Source: Lentisphaerales bacterium
GTDB taxonomy: Bacteria > Verrucomicrobiota > Lentisphaeria > Lentisphaerales > Lentisphaeraceae
Length of the DNA stretch: 60,215 bases
Reading direction: 5' to 3'
Assembly (NCBI GenBank): GCA_022446985.1
Contig: JAKVBD010000025.1
Location: 1-60,215 of the forward strand
Every line of letters begins with the position of its first letter. Positions within the stretch are counted from its first letter, which is position 1. Positions 44,003 through 52,436 of the stretch are shown here, piece after piece. The translations under genes and the position numbers were made by a program. The notes under the pieces were generated by a model that saw only the letters and a program-made list of their open reading frames with translations, did not search any database and was not told the origin of the DNA.

Positions 44003-44677
44003 TTAGCGATCATACTCAAAGTGAAAATTGCTATTAAATAACTGACCGACTTCAATGCGAACATAGCTGGCCGAGCCATCCACCATACCGACATTAAAAA
44101 ACTGTTGTCGTTTATGCCAGGAAGTGAAAGGATCATTGGGCCGATAAGTCTGACTGATAATCGGCCATTCCATGAAGAAGAGGCACTTTGAAGGATTTCC
44201 GATAACAGACATTGGCTGCTCAATCAGTGACTTACTGCCATCTCCACCTCTCATTCTAATTGTATTCCCTGCCATATTATCACAGTAAGAAGTCCCCAGA
44301 GCATCATAAGCTGCAACGCCATTTCCTTCCTGCCAGTATTCATCATTCGGGCACAAAGCGGCTGGTACTTCTGTATCATCCTGAACATAGCCAAGATAAC
44401 CATTAACTACACGTTGAGTAACATTCGGCGCTCCCCAACCGGTATTGCCTTTCTTGCCACCTGAACGGTAAGGGTAATTATTGGCATCCCAGAATTTATT
44501 TTCTTCATCGTGGGCCATTGTGCCGCCAAAGCACCACTGCTTGAGATTATTCAAACAAACCGTTCGACGGCTGGTTTCACGAGCCTGCCTTAGTGAAGGC
44601 ACCAGCATCGTCATCAGAATACTAATAATTACGATAACAACTAACAATTCAATCAGTGTAAAAGTCTTTTTATTCAT
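44003..44677 (-). CDS. Pseudopilin-like secreted protein
   Basis: The 224-aa protein has the prepilin leader [20 protein letters not shown] followed by [19 protein letters not shown]. The body has [89 protein letters not shown] and [15 protein letters not shown]. It is a close paralogue of the 42.8-43.5 kb gene; four Cys are conserved in both and may form disulfides. The TGTTA-N5-TAACA palindrome lies 71 bp upstream of the start. Confidence 0.9.
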   Translation of the reverse strand: MNKKTFTLIELLVVIVIISILMTMLVPSLRQARETSRRTVCLNNLKQWCFGGTMAHDEENKFWDANNYPYRSGGKKGNTGWGAPNVTQRVVNGYLGYVQDDTEVPAALCPNDEYWQEGNGVAAYDALGTSYCDNMAGNTIRMRGGDGSKSLIEQPMSVIGNPSKCLFFMEWPIISQTYRPNDPFTSWHKRQQFFNVGMVDGSASYVRIEVGQLFNSNFHFEYDR

Positions 44678-44748
44678 TCATGCTCCTCATAATTCACAAT
44701 GCAACACACTGAAGTATAAGACGATGAGTTTATCTAATCAATAGCTAA

Positions 44749-44763
44749 TGTTAGTTTATAACA
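44749..44763. promoter_or_regulatory. TGTTA-N5-TAACA palindrome upstream of pseudopilin gene
   Basis: TGTTAGTTTATAACA, 71 bp before the ATG of the 44.0-44.7 kb pseudopilin gene. Confidence 0.6.
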
Positions 44764-44873
44764 TATTTATTTATAGACAAACAAGCAAATATTTAGATAT
44801 TCATGTTACTTTTAAACATAAATGATTGGGACCGACGATTTCTAACTGTATTATGAAGCTATGCCGAGCTGGA

Positions 44874-45071
44874 CAGACTGTGCAAAAACTATTATTAGAC
44901 TGGATTTACATGAAGAACAAGATAAAAGAAAAATATCAATAAAGTATTTACATTTGATATAAGCATCTCTTCATAAAATAATTAATTCTAATTCTGTTAG
45001 CTTTGAAAATCCTGTAAATCTTGTTGAACCTGTCTTAATTAATAGCAACTACTTATTTTTTACACAGCCTT
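44874..45071. mobile_element. MITE-like element inserted in a REP-like unit
   Basis: The element starts CAGACTGTGCAAAAACT and ends TTATTTTTTACACAGCCTT, giving imperfect inverted ends related to the IS end at 2808 (GGCTGTGTGAAAACTAA). It is flanked by a 4-bp direct repeat, TGGA (44870-44873 and 45072-45075). Joining the flanks rebuilds TATGCCGAGCTGGA plus GCTCAGCGATCCATA, the complement of the REP-like unit seen at 24.52 and 43.90 kb. It has no coding capacity. Confidence 0.55.
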
Positions 45072-45093
45072 TGGAGCTCAGCGATCCATACCT

Positions 45094-48000
45094 TTAAAAG
45101 AAAAAATAACGGATGGCAGAGCTTAGAAGGTTCCTTGTCATGAAGCCATTCTCTTTATTTTCCTCAATGATCCTTTCTATCTTGATAGAATCCTGAACAT
45201 AGAGATCACGCCCTAAAGAATAGCGCAGCAAACTCTTCACAAAACCACGGGCAATCTTTTCATCCTGGGATCCAAGATACTCTTTCATCTCTGTGAAATT
45301 CCTGATCGAAGTGTCGTCGAACTTCACCATTGAAAAGGTGTTCTTGTGATTCGTTCCACCAATGGCATTGAATCCATTCATCATAACAGCAATCGGGTCC
45401 ATCTTCTTATGGCAACTGAAGCATTGCGGGTTATCGCTGTGAGCCTTCAGCTTTTCATGAAGAGGTACATCCAAAGCCTGCTGAAAACTATCAAGATTAA
45501 TCTCTTCCGGTGGTGGTGGCAGACGTGAATCCAGAAGGTTCGTCAAAATCCATTCGGCTCTCTTAATTGGCAGCGGGTCAATACCATTTCCATTCACTGT
45601 TGCATAAGCTCCTGAAGCCAAAATACCACCGCGATCCTTTGACCTGATTTCATAATTTTTAAAACCGTCCTCCTCCCATTTCGGACCGTGCTCATAAAAT
45701 GAAATCAGATCATTATTCAAGAAAGAATAATTGGCTGTCACTAATTCTTTCACGGGTCGATTTTCCTTGAATAAATGTAGTATAAAATGCTTCATTTCTT
45801 CCGGGAAAGCGGTCATTAAATTCTTATCGTGGAACTCGCGAAAAAGCCTTTTCTCCGGCATGTGATTTTTAATCGTCATGGTGTGCAGCCACTGCCTGGC
45901 AAAACTATCGACATAACAGGCAAACTTGGGGCTATCAACCAACCAGTCTGTAAACTCAACCGTACTTCTTTTCTTGAAGACCTGTTCAAACTTCTCATTG
46001 AGCTCTGCAGATGGCGGCGACTTATGGAAAACATAAGAGAGCATACGAGCGTGTTTTCTACGGTCTTTAGTATCGTACTCCAAAGTCAGGAAATCTGGCG
46101 ATAAAAAGAACGCCACCAAAGAATTACGGTATGATTCCTCAGGACCAATCTGACGCTGCTTAAACTTACTGAATATGTAGTCATAAGGCATATTCATCTT
46201 GATCAGATTGTCCTCATGTAAAGCACGAAAACGCTTGCGGACATTGATGTCTGAGATTCTCTCTTTGGCATTGATCGAGTATTTCGAGACATCAACATCA
46301 AAAGGCCCTTCTACCGTGATATTTCGAAACTTGACCATCGGCAAACCGTAGTTTTGCTTATTCATATCCTGGAAGACTTTCTGTTTCTGCTCAAGCGTTG
46401 CTTTGCCTTTGTAGATATAGTCAGCCACCAAGTTTGATACCTGGCGATTTTTAGGAAGAGTTCCAATTGGAAAACGATGACCTATACCGTTCCGTCTATT
46501 TAAAGTCAAAGTGACTGTATAGCGTTCCATATCGTAGGTGCCGATAGTTATCGTCTTCATATGCTTTACCCGAGCGTGTGGATCCGCCTGACCGGGAGGC
46601 ACCTGGTAAAATTCTAGAGGGAAACCATAATCGCTGTACTTTTCGATAATCTTGTTATACAGTGCAGCAACTTTCGGCCCGTAGCGCTTTTCATTCACCT
46701 TGCTATGCATATTTACTGATTGAGCATCAAAACTGATCTTGTAAGTTCCTGGAGGCAGAGTGAGTTTGTCAAGAGTTTTTCTTATTTCACTTTCAGGACC
46801 AATTTCATCCAGTTGTTTCTTCTTTCTTGTCTCTTTGTCGTCGACTATATCGTGCTTTTGAAAGTTTATTTGCGCATAGCGGTCTTCATTGCTACACCAG
46901 CGCAACTGACTTTCATTTTTGAACTTAAGTTGCATGTAAGTCGAACTCGGAAAGATACCTGAGACATTCATTGGTTCGGTTTGTGGTTTCAACGCTACAT
47001 AACTTTCAAGGGCATCGTGGAGAGCTTCATAGAGATCGTCAAGATAGTAAGGCGTGATCACACTTTTCTGATTGGTGTAAAAATCATTCTGCGCATAATT
47101 GTTATAGAGCGGTGTAAAAGGGTTGTAGATCTCATCGTCTATCTTAAATAAATCAACGAGGGTGTTCTTGATTTCATCAGGAGTTAGAGCCCTGGTTATT
47201 CTGGCAACTTCAGTTTTTGCAGAAATTCGGCGCAACTCAGTCAACAGAATCATCTTTTCATCATCACTCAAAGCTTCTTCATCTTCTGGAAGCATATCGC
47301 CACTTTCGACTTGCTGATACATCGCCTGCCAATATTTGGCATTAACACCTTTTGAAGCTAGAAGTTTTTTCAGGTCAAACTTGCCTTCAACCTCTTTGCC
47401 TTCAGCACCATGACAACTCATGCACTTTTGGTCGAGGATCTGAGCAAATGACGCCTGGCTTATCGAACCGGTCATCTTTGGCTTTTCAACAAATTTAGGA
47501 AGCTCGCGAACTACCTCTTTAGGTACTCCTTGAACAACTTTAATTTTCTTAGCTTTATTCTTCTTTGGTTTAGGTTTTGACTTCTCTGCGACTACCGGCT
47601 TCTCAACAGGTTTAAATGAGGATTTCAACCATAAGAATCCACCGACAACTAAACCAGTTAGCAGTAGAGCCGAGATCATCCCGGCAGCACCCTTACGACG
47701 CTGCCTCTTCAAAATATTTTTAGATTTAGGTGCCTTCGTTTTAGCCTTTGGAGTACTTGGTTTTGTCTGGAGTTTTGTTGTCGTTTTCTTCGGCTTCTCT
47801 ACCGGCTGAGGTTTTGTTTCAACATCACCTAAAAGCTTTTCAAGATTCAGATCCTCACTACTGATAAAAATATCTTTATCTTCTAACTTCAAACACTCTG
47901 ACTTTGGAGCAAGCTCCTTCACTTTTTCTGTCAATTTCTCAAGCTGCTTTTTTGAAACACCATCTCTGACAATTGCCAAAGAAAGTTTACCGTCTTCTCC

Positions 48001-48198
48001 CTGCTTAAAACCTTTGTAGCTTTTCAGCATATCATTTTCATCAACAAGCGAATCGACTACTAAATCACCTAAAAGTCCGGGAATGGTGATTTTAGTTGAA
48101 CAATTCGGGCACTCGACTTTCGTCAAAGGGACTATTTCAGCCGGCAACTCCAGCTTCCTCTCACAGGAGTAGCAGGCGATTTTTTCAGGAGCTTTCAT
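45094..48198 (-). CDS. Zinc-ribbon, membrane-anchored PSCyt1/DUF1592-type cytochrome-like protein
   Basis: The 1034-aa protein starts with a cytoplasmic zinc ribbon (C9-X2-C12 and C30-X2-C33 in CYSC and ECPNC). A charged Lys/Pro-rich linker, one membrane helix (171-190, AAGMISALLLTGLVVGGFLW) and another basic linker follow. The outer part has PSCyt1 with CMSCH (residue 259) and MLPEDEEALSDDEK, a large insert, DUF1592-like HARMLSYVFHKSPPSAELN and FARQWLHTM, DUF1588-like DRGGILASGAYATVNGNG and IKRAEWILTNLLDSRLPPPP, CFSCH (residue 926) with KKMDPIAVMMNGFNAIGG, and DUF1585-like RGFVKSLLRYSLGRDLY. Other members are secreted, so the zinc ribbon and anchor are unusual. It follows a DUF1552 gene by 2 bp. 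Confidence 0.88.
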   Translation of the reverse strand: MKAPEKIACYSCERKLELPAEIVPLTKVECPNCSTKITIPGLLGDLVVDSLVDENDMLKSYKGFKQGEDGKLSLAIVRDGVSKKQLEKLTEKVKELAPKSECLKLEDKDIFISSEDLNLEKLLGDVETKPQPVEKPKKTTTKLQTKPSTPKAKTKAPKSKNILKRQRRKGAAGMISALLLTGLVVGGFLWLKSSFKPVEKPVVAEKSKPKPKKNKAKKIKVVQGVPKEVVRELPKFVEKPKMTGSISQASFAQILDQKCMSCHGAEGKEVEGKFDLKKLLASKGVNAKYWQAMYQQVESGDMLPEDEEALSDDEKMILLTELRRISAKTEVARITRALTPDEIKNTLVDLFKIDDEIYNPFTPLYNNYAQNDFYTNQKSVITPYYLDDLYEALHDALESYVALKPQTEPMNVSGIFPSSTYMQLKFKNESQLRWCSNEDRYAQINFQKHDIVDDKETRKKKQLDEIGPESEIRKTLDKLTLPPGTYKISFDAQSVNMHSKVNEKRYGPKVAALYNKIIEKYSDYGFPLEFYQVPPGQADPHARVKHMKTITIGTYDMERYTVTLTLNRRNGIGHRFPIGTLPKNRQVSNLVADYIYKGKATLEQKQKVFQDMNKQNYGLPMVKFRNITVEGPFDVDVSKYSINAKERISDINVRKRFRALHEDNLIKMNMPYDYIFSKFKQRQIGPEESYRNSLVAFFLSPDFLTLEYDTKDRRKHARMLSYVFHKSPPSAELNEKFEQVFKKRSTVEFTDWLVDSPKFACYVDSFARQWLHTMTIKNHMPEKRLFREFHDKNLMTAFPEEMKHFILHLFKENRPVKELVTANYSFLNNDLISFYEHGPKWEEDGFKNYEIRSKDRGGILASGAYATVNGNGIDPLPIKRAEWILTNLLDSRLPPPPEEINLDSFQQALDVPLHEKLKAHSDNPQCFSCHKKMDPIAVMMNGFNAIGGTNHKNTFSMVKFDDTSIRNFTEMKEYLGSQDEKIARGFVKSLLRYSLGRDLYVQDSIKIERIIEENKENGFMTRNLLSSAIRYFFF

Positions 48199-48200
48199 TC

Positions 48201-49421
48201 TTAAGCCCTCTGAAATAATTCTGGGATGATTTCTTTATTACCAGAAAAGGACGTGTCCTGGAAACCACATTGCTTTAGGATTGATGAATAAAGCTGCACT
48301 GTCGGGTAACGCACTTTTTTATTTTCAACCAGACACTCAATACACTTTTTATGCTCAAAACCACCGCCAAACAGGAAGGCTGGAATGTTCTTAGTACCGT
48401 GTGTATTGGCATCGGCTGTGGCACAGGTGAAGAGTACTATAGTATCATCCAAAAGCTCTGATTCTTTCAGTTGAGTCAGGAAGTTACTGAGCCCCTGCAT
48501 CATATAAGAATCAACTGTTGTCAGCTGCTCAACATACTCCGAACGATAATGATGATGGTGCAGTGAATGGTGACCATAATGAATCTCATTTAAGCCGCGA
48601 AGTATACCGCCACTGAACTGAAACATAGCCACTCGAGTCTGCTCTTTTTCGAGTGCGTGAAAGATGGTCGTAAAGTTGTGGTCGATGTGCTTTAATGGCG
48701 CATTTTTAGCCGCATTTGCATCAAACTTAGGCTGCATCTTTGGCTTGCGCACTTTTAACCACTTAAGTTGTGTTTCAAGATCATCCAGTTTGTAATCAAT
48801 TGAAGCAACGAGATCTTTCTCTTCCTGAGTACCTTTCCAACGTCGTTTGGTATTATTATAAAGCTCTTTGAGAATGAACTGCTTTTTAGTTATATCCATC
48901 TTAACTTTATGCATGTCAACATGTGTAAACAGGTGCTCATGCAATGACTGTAAATCATTAAATGAAGGCGAAGGCTGCGCCAAACTGTTAAATGAACAAT
49001 TGGTTCCACCACCAGCAACTTTATGGTAAATAGAACGATGCCTTCTTTCCTGTAAGCTGTACTCAGCGATATGCTGATCCAGGCTGATAAACGGGCGATC
49101 CGGATGCATGTCGCGATCGGCATACAAAAGCGTTGTAAAAGTCGCATGCTCAGCTTCATGAGCACTGCCAAAACCCGGCTGACGCATATTGCTGAAGTAA
49201 GTTACTTCATCTTTAAAGTCCTGAAAAAAGCGATGAAAATAAGCGTTTTTTTCCTTACCTTCGCGATAGTTTTGTTCAAATAGACCAAGAGGAACAGTGA
49301 CTAACACAACGTTTTTCTTGAGTCTGACTTTAGAAAACTTTTTATTAAATGAAAGTGCAGTCGATGACTGCCCAAGGACTGCAGCGGCTGCCCCCAGCTT
49401 TAAAATTTCTCGGCGATTCAC
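48201..49421 (-). CDS. DUF1552 family Tat-exported protein
   Basis: The 406-aa protein starts at a GTG (AAGGAA upstream) with a Tat leader (MNRREILKLGAAAAVLG). The DUF1552 body is more divergent than the others: KNVVLVTVPLGLFEQNY, DEVTYFSNMRQPGFGSAHEA, FISLDQHIAEYSL, RVAMFQFSGGI, HYGHHSLHHHHYRSEYV and DDTIVLFTCATADANTHGTK then NIPAFLFGGGFEH. The His-rich HHSLHHHHY stretch may bind metal. It comes before the zinc-ribbon cytochrome gene, the order opposite to that of the 36.4 and 57.6 kb pairs but the same as at 18.2-21.8 kb. Confidence 0.9.
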   Translation of the reverse strand: MNRREILKLGAAAAVLGQSSTALSFNKKFSKVRLKKNVVLVTVPLGLFEQNYREGKEKNAYFHRFFQDFKDEVTYFSNMRQPGFGSAHEAEHATFTTLLYADRDMHPDRPFISLDQHIAEYSLQERRHRSIYHKVAGGGTNCSFNSLAQPSPSFNDLQSLHEHLFTHVDMHKVKMDITKKQFILKELYNNTKRRWKGTQEEKDLVASIDYKLDDLETQLKWLKVRKPKMQPKFDANAAKNAPLKHIDHNFTTIFHALEKEQTRVAMFQFSGGILRGLNEIHYGHHSLHHHHYRSEYVEQLTTVDSYMMQGLSNFLTQLKESELLDDTIVLFTCATADANTHGTKNIPAFLFGGGFEHKKCIECLVENKKVRYPTVQLYSSILKQCGFQDTSFSGNKEIIPELFQRA

Positions 49422-49657
49422 GGAATGATTCCTTATTTGTCAAAATAAGCATCACTGTCTGCACACAACTTACTTACCATAATCCACAATCACGGCTTTG
49501 GTCTCTCCACCAAAACACATTACACAACAGAGCTTTTCCAACACCAATAAGCGAAGCTCTTACTATATTTGACTTCGCCTCAGGCTTTCAGTGATTTGAC
49601 AAAGGAAGAAATTATTTTTGAAAAAAGTGACAAATTCGACTTTTGATAGCCAAAAAA

Positions 49658-50443
49658 CTATTGCGGCTTTTTACCCAACCAAAGGTAATTGGAGTTCTTG
49701 CGGGTTTCTTCTGCATTCGTCACTCTCACCGCACCATCCATAAATCCGAATGGATATCTAAAACCTTTATTATGAATACTTTTATCAATGCCCCAGGTGT
49801 AGGTTTTACCATCGATGTCTTTGTCGTAGACATCAACCTTACTCAAATCTCGTAATGCCGAAACTCTTCCATTGGTTTTGTTGCCCACATTATTTTCATG
49901 TCTGGGATTCTCAGTTGCAAAGATAGTTTCTCCCGGAGAATCTAATTGACCGGTAAAGTATGGAGGCAAATTAGCGCTGGGGTCACCAAAAATTTTGGAT
50001 GAATAAGTTGCTGCATTGGTACCATTTGAAACACCATTTAAAGAGTAACTGCGCCTGTAACTGACATTCCCACGAAAGAAACTCTCAGCCTCTTTCGGTT
50101 GCTTAGAATCGATATAATCCATGGGACATTTAAAAAATTCAAAAATGGGGTCGTACTGCGGAAAGCGACTTTCTCTATCCACTGCAGGAATCTCACCGAT
50201 GTAACCATCCAGTAAATAATCGTCCCAGCTGCCACCTGCTTCTGGTGGATCCGTTGGCATAAAGCGACTGCTGTTTTGCACTGTATAAGCCCAGGTGGCT
50301 TTGCTGATCTGCGATATATTTGATACACAAATCGCCAGCATACCGGCTTCTCTGGCTTTTTTGAGAGATGGTAAAAGCATGGTAAGCAATATGCCAATTA
50401 TGGATATGACTATCAGCAGCTCAAGTAAGGTAAATTTCTTCAT
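49658..50443 (-). CDS. Pseudopilin-like secreted protein
   Basis: About 261 aa from the ATG at 50443 (GGAAG upstream); the longest frame starts at 50479. Leader MKKFTLLELLIVISIIGILL then TMLLPSLKKAREAGMLAIC. It has FEFFKCPMDYIDSKQ, SYSLNGVSNGTNAATYSSK and DSPGETIFATENPRHENN, with the end YPFGFMDGAVRVTNAEETRK. The His to DG distance is 11 rather than 9. It lies 236 bp downstream (minus strand order: before) of the DUF1552/zinc-ribbon cytochrome pair, so the pseudopilin-DUF1552-cytochrome order is repeated here. Confidence 0.9.
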   Translation of the reverse strand: MKKFTLLELLIVISIIGILLTMLLPSLKKAREAGMLAICVSNISQISKATWAYTVQNSSRFMPTDPPEAGGSWDDYLLDGYIGEIPAVDRESRFPQYDPIFEFFKCPMDYIDSKQPKEAESFFRGNVSYRRSYSLNGVSNGTNAATYSSKIFGDPSANLPPYFTGQLDSPGETIFATENPRHENNVGNKTNGRVSALRDLSKVDVYDKDIDGKTYTWGIDKSIHNKGFRYPFGFMDGAVRVTNAEETRKNSNYLWLGKKPQ

Positions 50444-50489
50444 TTTATTCTTCCATTTGTCTCCGCTTTCATAAGTCAAACCGGAAAAA

Positions 50490-50504
50490 AGTTAGAATCT
50501 AACA
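50490..50504. promoter_or_regulatory. Near-exact operator candidate upstream of pseudopilin gene
   Basis: AGTTAGAATCTAACA, one mismatch from the motif and perfectly self-complementary in its inner 13 bases, 46 bp upstream of the ATG at 50443. Confidence 0.5.
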
Positions 50505-50693
50505 AATTTTGTTTTTTTTCTGGGACCACCAACGCCCTAAGACATCGAGGAACGATTTTTTAGACAGGACGGGGTGCCCTTGGGGTCTTTACATGATTAA
50601 CAAGATAGGAGAAGGCATTTAGGTTAAGTTCAGCGATCCATAAAAGGACTCTCCTTCCTTCTAAAGTCTTTACACAACGTAGTTTTATTTTCA

Positions 50694-50790
50694 CTCCGTG
50701 TCCTCAGTGTCCTCTGTGGTCCAATATTATTCTTCGTCCTAAACGGCTCTCTACATGTCTTCTACCACAGAGATCACTGAGGACACGGAG
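50694..50790. repeat. Inverted pair of the CTCCGTGTCCTC-type intergenic repeat
   Basis: Arms at 50694-50720 and 50764-50790 (27 bp, 25 matching by my count) are separated by 43 bp. Each reads like the CTCCGTGTCCTCAGTGTC sequence that is scattered through many environmental genomes. Confidence 0.65.
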
Positions 50791-50986
50791 GTTTTAAATT
50801 CCAACTTCTTTATTGGATCATCGTGAAGGCTTTTGTGAATTGGGTGACTTTCATGGACAAAAAATAATTAATTTTCCCCATTTTTGTTAGAACCGCTGTT
50901 TTTCCCGGTTTGACTTAGAAATACAATTCGTGGCATAGCTCTTCAATCACTTAATAGAATTCTTTAAAGCTTTCAACTGCACCACT

Positions 50987-51001
50987 TGTTAGTCATTAAC
51001 A
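50987..51001. promoter_or_regulatory. TGTTA-N5-TAACA palindrome upstream of oxidoreductase operon
   Basis: TGTTAGTCATTAACA, 127 bp before the likely start at 51129. Confidence 0.6.
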
Positions 51002-51128
51002 AATTAATTTCATAGTTAAAATATGCCCAACGGCCCATTTTAACTACAACTCATGTAACATATAAGATAATTACTAACTTAGATTTTTAATGTTGCGTAT
51101 TTCTCAAACCCTAAATTGCGAGGTCTTC

Positions 51129-52436
51129 ATGTCTGGGAATCCTATCAGCCGACGTGCTACCATCAAAACTCTCGGAGCCGCCATGGCTTCATTTCAAATA
51201 GTCCCCCGTCATGTACTCGGCGGCCAGGGTTATACACCACCAAGTGAAATGATTACCCGCGGAGTTATCGGCATAGGCAGTCAGGGAAGCAAACATTTAG
51301 GAAAAAATGTCTCTGGAGGTAAAAAGCAAGCTGTTCTGACGGCTGTCTCAGATGTCGATACCATACGTCTGAAAGAGAAAGGCAAAGGCGTCCGACAGTA
51401 TCAGGACTGGCGCGAAATGATTGCCCAGCCGGACATAGATGTCATTCACGTACCAACACCACCGCACTGGCACGGACTTATGGCCATCGCGGCGGCCAAT
51501 GCCGGCAAAGACATCTGGTGTGAGAAACCATTGACCAGAACTATCGGCGAAGGTAAAGAACTCGTAAAAGCCTGTGAGAAAAATGGCACGATCCTCAGGG
51601 TCAATACTTTCGTCCGCGTTGGTGAAAGCAATTTTTATGGCACCGGAAGCACCGCCAAAGAGTGCCGTAAATTAATCAAAAGCGGTATGCTTGGCTGGCC
51701 TTTAAAAGTCGTCGTCTCCGGCGATACCGGCTTTGTCTGGAAACACGGCTGGTCGGGTAAGTTCAACTTAAAACCCGATAAAGTGCCGGATACCCTCGAC
51801 TACGACATGTGGCTTGGACCCGCCCCCTGGAAACCTTACAACGCTCACCGAACCGGTGTCTACAATCCTAAAGGAACTTTCCGCGGCTACTGGGACTACG
51901 ATGGCGGTGGCCTTGGCGACATGGCCATGCACTATCTTGATCCTATTCAGTACGTCCTCGGCAAAGATCACACCTCACCGGTAAGAGTTGAAGTTGACAC
52001 CGACGATCAGCACCCGGATGTCGTTCGCCCATGGCGCCGCGTCACCCTCAAATATGCCGATGGTTGTGAGATTATTCTCGATGGCAATAAAAGCATACCA
52101 AACGCGCCGCTCTTTGAAGGTCCGAAAGGCAAAGTCTACAAAGGCTTTAAGTCCGACATCCCGAACCTGCGTACTAAAGTCGCACAATTGCCGGATCCAG
52201 CACCAATGGAAACAGACTTTTTCAAATGCGTTCGCGAACGCAAGAAGTTTGGCCTCGATGAAGTCAAAGCTCACCGCTCAACCACCATGGTGAACATCAG
52301 CAAAATTGCCCTTCGCCTCAACCGCAGCCTCGACTTTGATCCAGTCAAACAAGAATTCGTCAAAGACGAAGAAGCCAACAGCTACATTTATCAACCCATG
52401 CGCGGACCATGGACTCTACCAGGAGCACCAGTATGA
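51129..52436 (+). CDS. Tat-exported Gfo/Idh/MocA family oxidoreductase
   Basis: About 435 aa from the ATG at 51129 (GCGAGG upstream); the longest frame starts at 51090. Tat leader (SRRATIKTLGAAMASF), then a Rossmann fold (RGVIGIGSQGSKHLGKN), VIHVPTPPHWHGLMAIAAAN, the catalytic EKPLTRTIGEGKELV and the substrate domain with YDMWLGPAPWKPYN, FRGYWDYDGGGLGDMAMHYLD and HPDVVRPWRRVTLKYADG. Exported members of this group are common in PVC bacteria and keep a bound NAD(P). Related enzymes oxidise sugars at C3. The next gene overlaps its stop (ATGA), and a DUF1080 gene further down suggests oxidative cleavage of glycosides. Confidence 0.92.
   Translation: MSGNPISRRATIKTLGAAMASFQIVPRHVLGGQGYTPPSEMITRGVIGIGSQGSKHLGKNVSGGKKQAVLTAVSDVDTIRLKEKGKGVRQYQDWREMIAQPDIDVIHVPTPPHWHGLMAIAAANAGKDIWCEKPLTRTIGEGKELVKACEKNGTILRVNTFVRVGESNFYGTGSTAKECRKLIKSGMLGWPLKVVVSGDTGFVWKHGWSGKFNLKPDKVPDTLDYDMWLGPAPWKPYNAHRTGVYNPKGTFRGYWDYDGGGLGDMAMHYLDPIQYVLGKDHTSPVRVEVDTDDQHPDVVRPWRRVTLKYADGCEIILDGNKSIPNAPLFEGPKGKVYKGFKSDIPNLRTKVAQLPDPAPMETDFFKCVRERKKFGLDEVKAHRSTTMVNISKIALRLNRSLDFDPVKQEFVKDEEANSYIYQPMRGPWTLPGAPV

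Larger units (their letters stand above)
44678..45093. promoter_or_regulatory. Intergenic region with operator and MITE-like insertion
   Basis: It contains the exact palindrome at 44749-44763 and, to the right, a REP-like unit split by a 198-bp insertion (44874-45071). No gene is seen. Confidence 0.5.
50480..51089. promoter_or_regulatory. Divergent intergenic region with operators and an inverted repeat pair
   Basis: About 600 bp. It contains the near-palindrome at 50490-50504, REP-like GTTCAGCGATCCATA at 50625, the inverted repeat pair at 50694-50720 and 50764-50790, and the exact palindrome at 50987-51001. No gene is seen. Confidence 0.5.

Noticed and set aside
5957..50443. A complete type II secretion or type IV pilus locus, suggested by the many pseudopilins
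   Set aside because: No assembly ATPase, platform protein, secretin or prepilin peptidase gene is present in the window. The pseudopilins are dispersed as single genes or duplicates.
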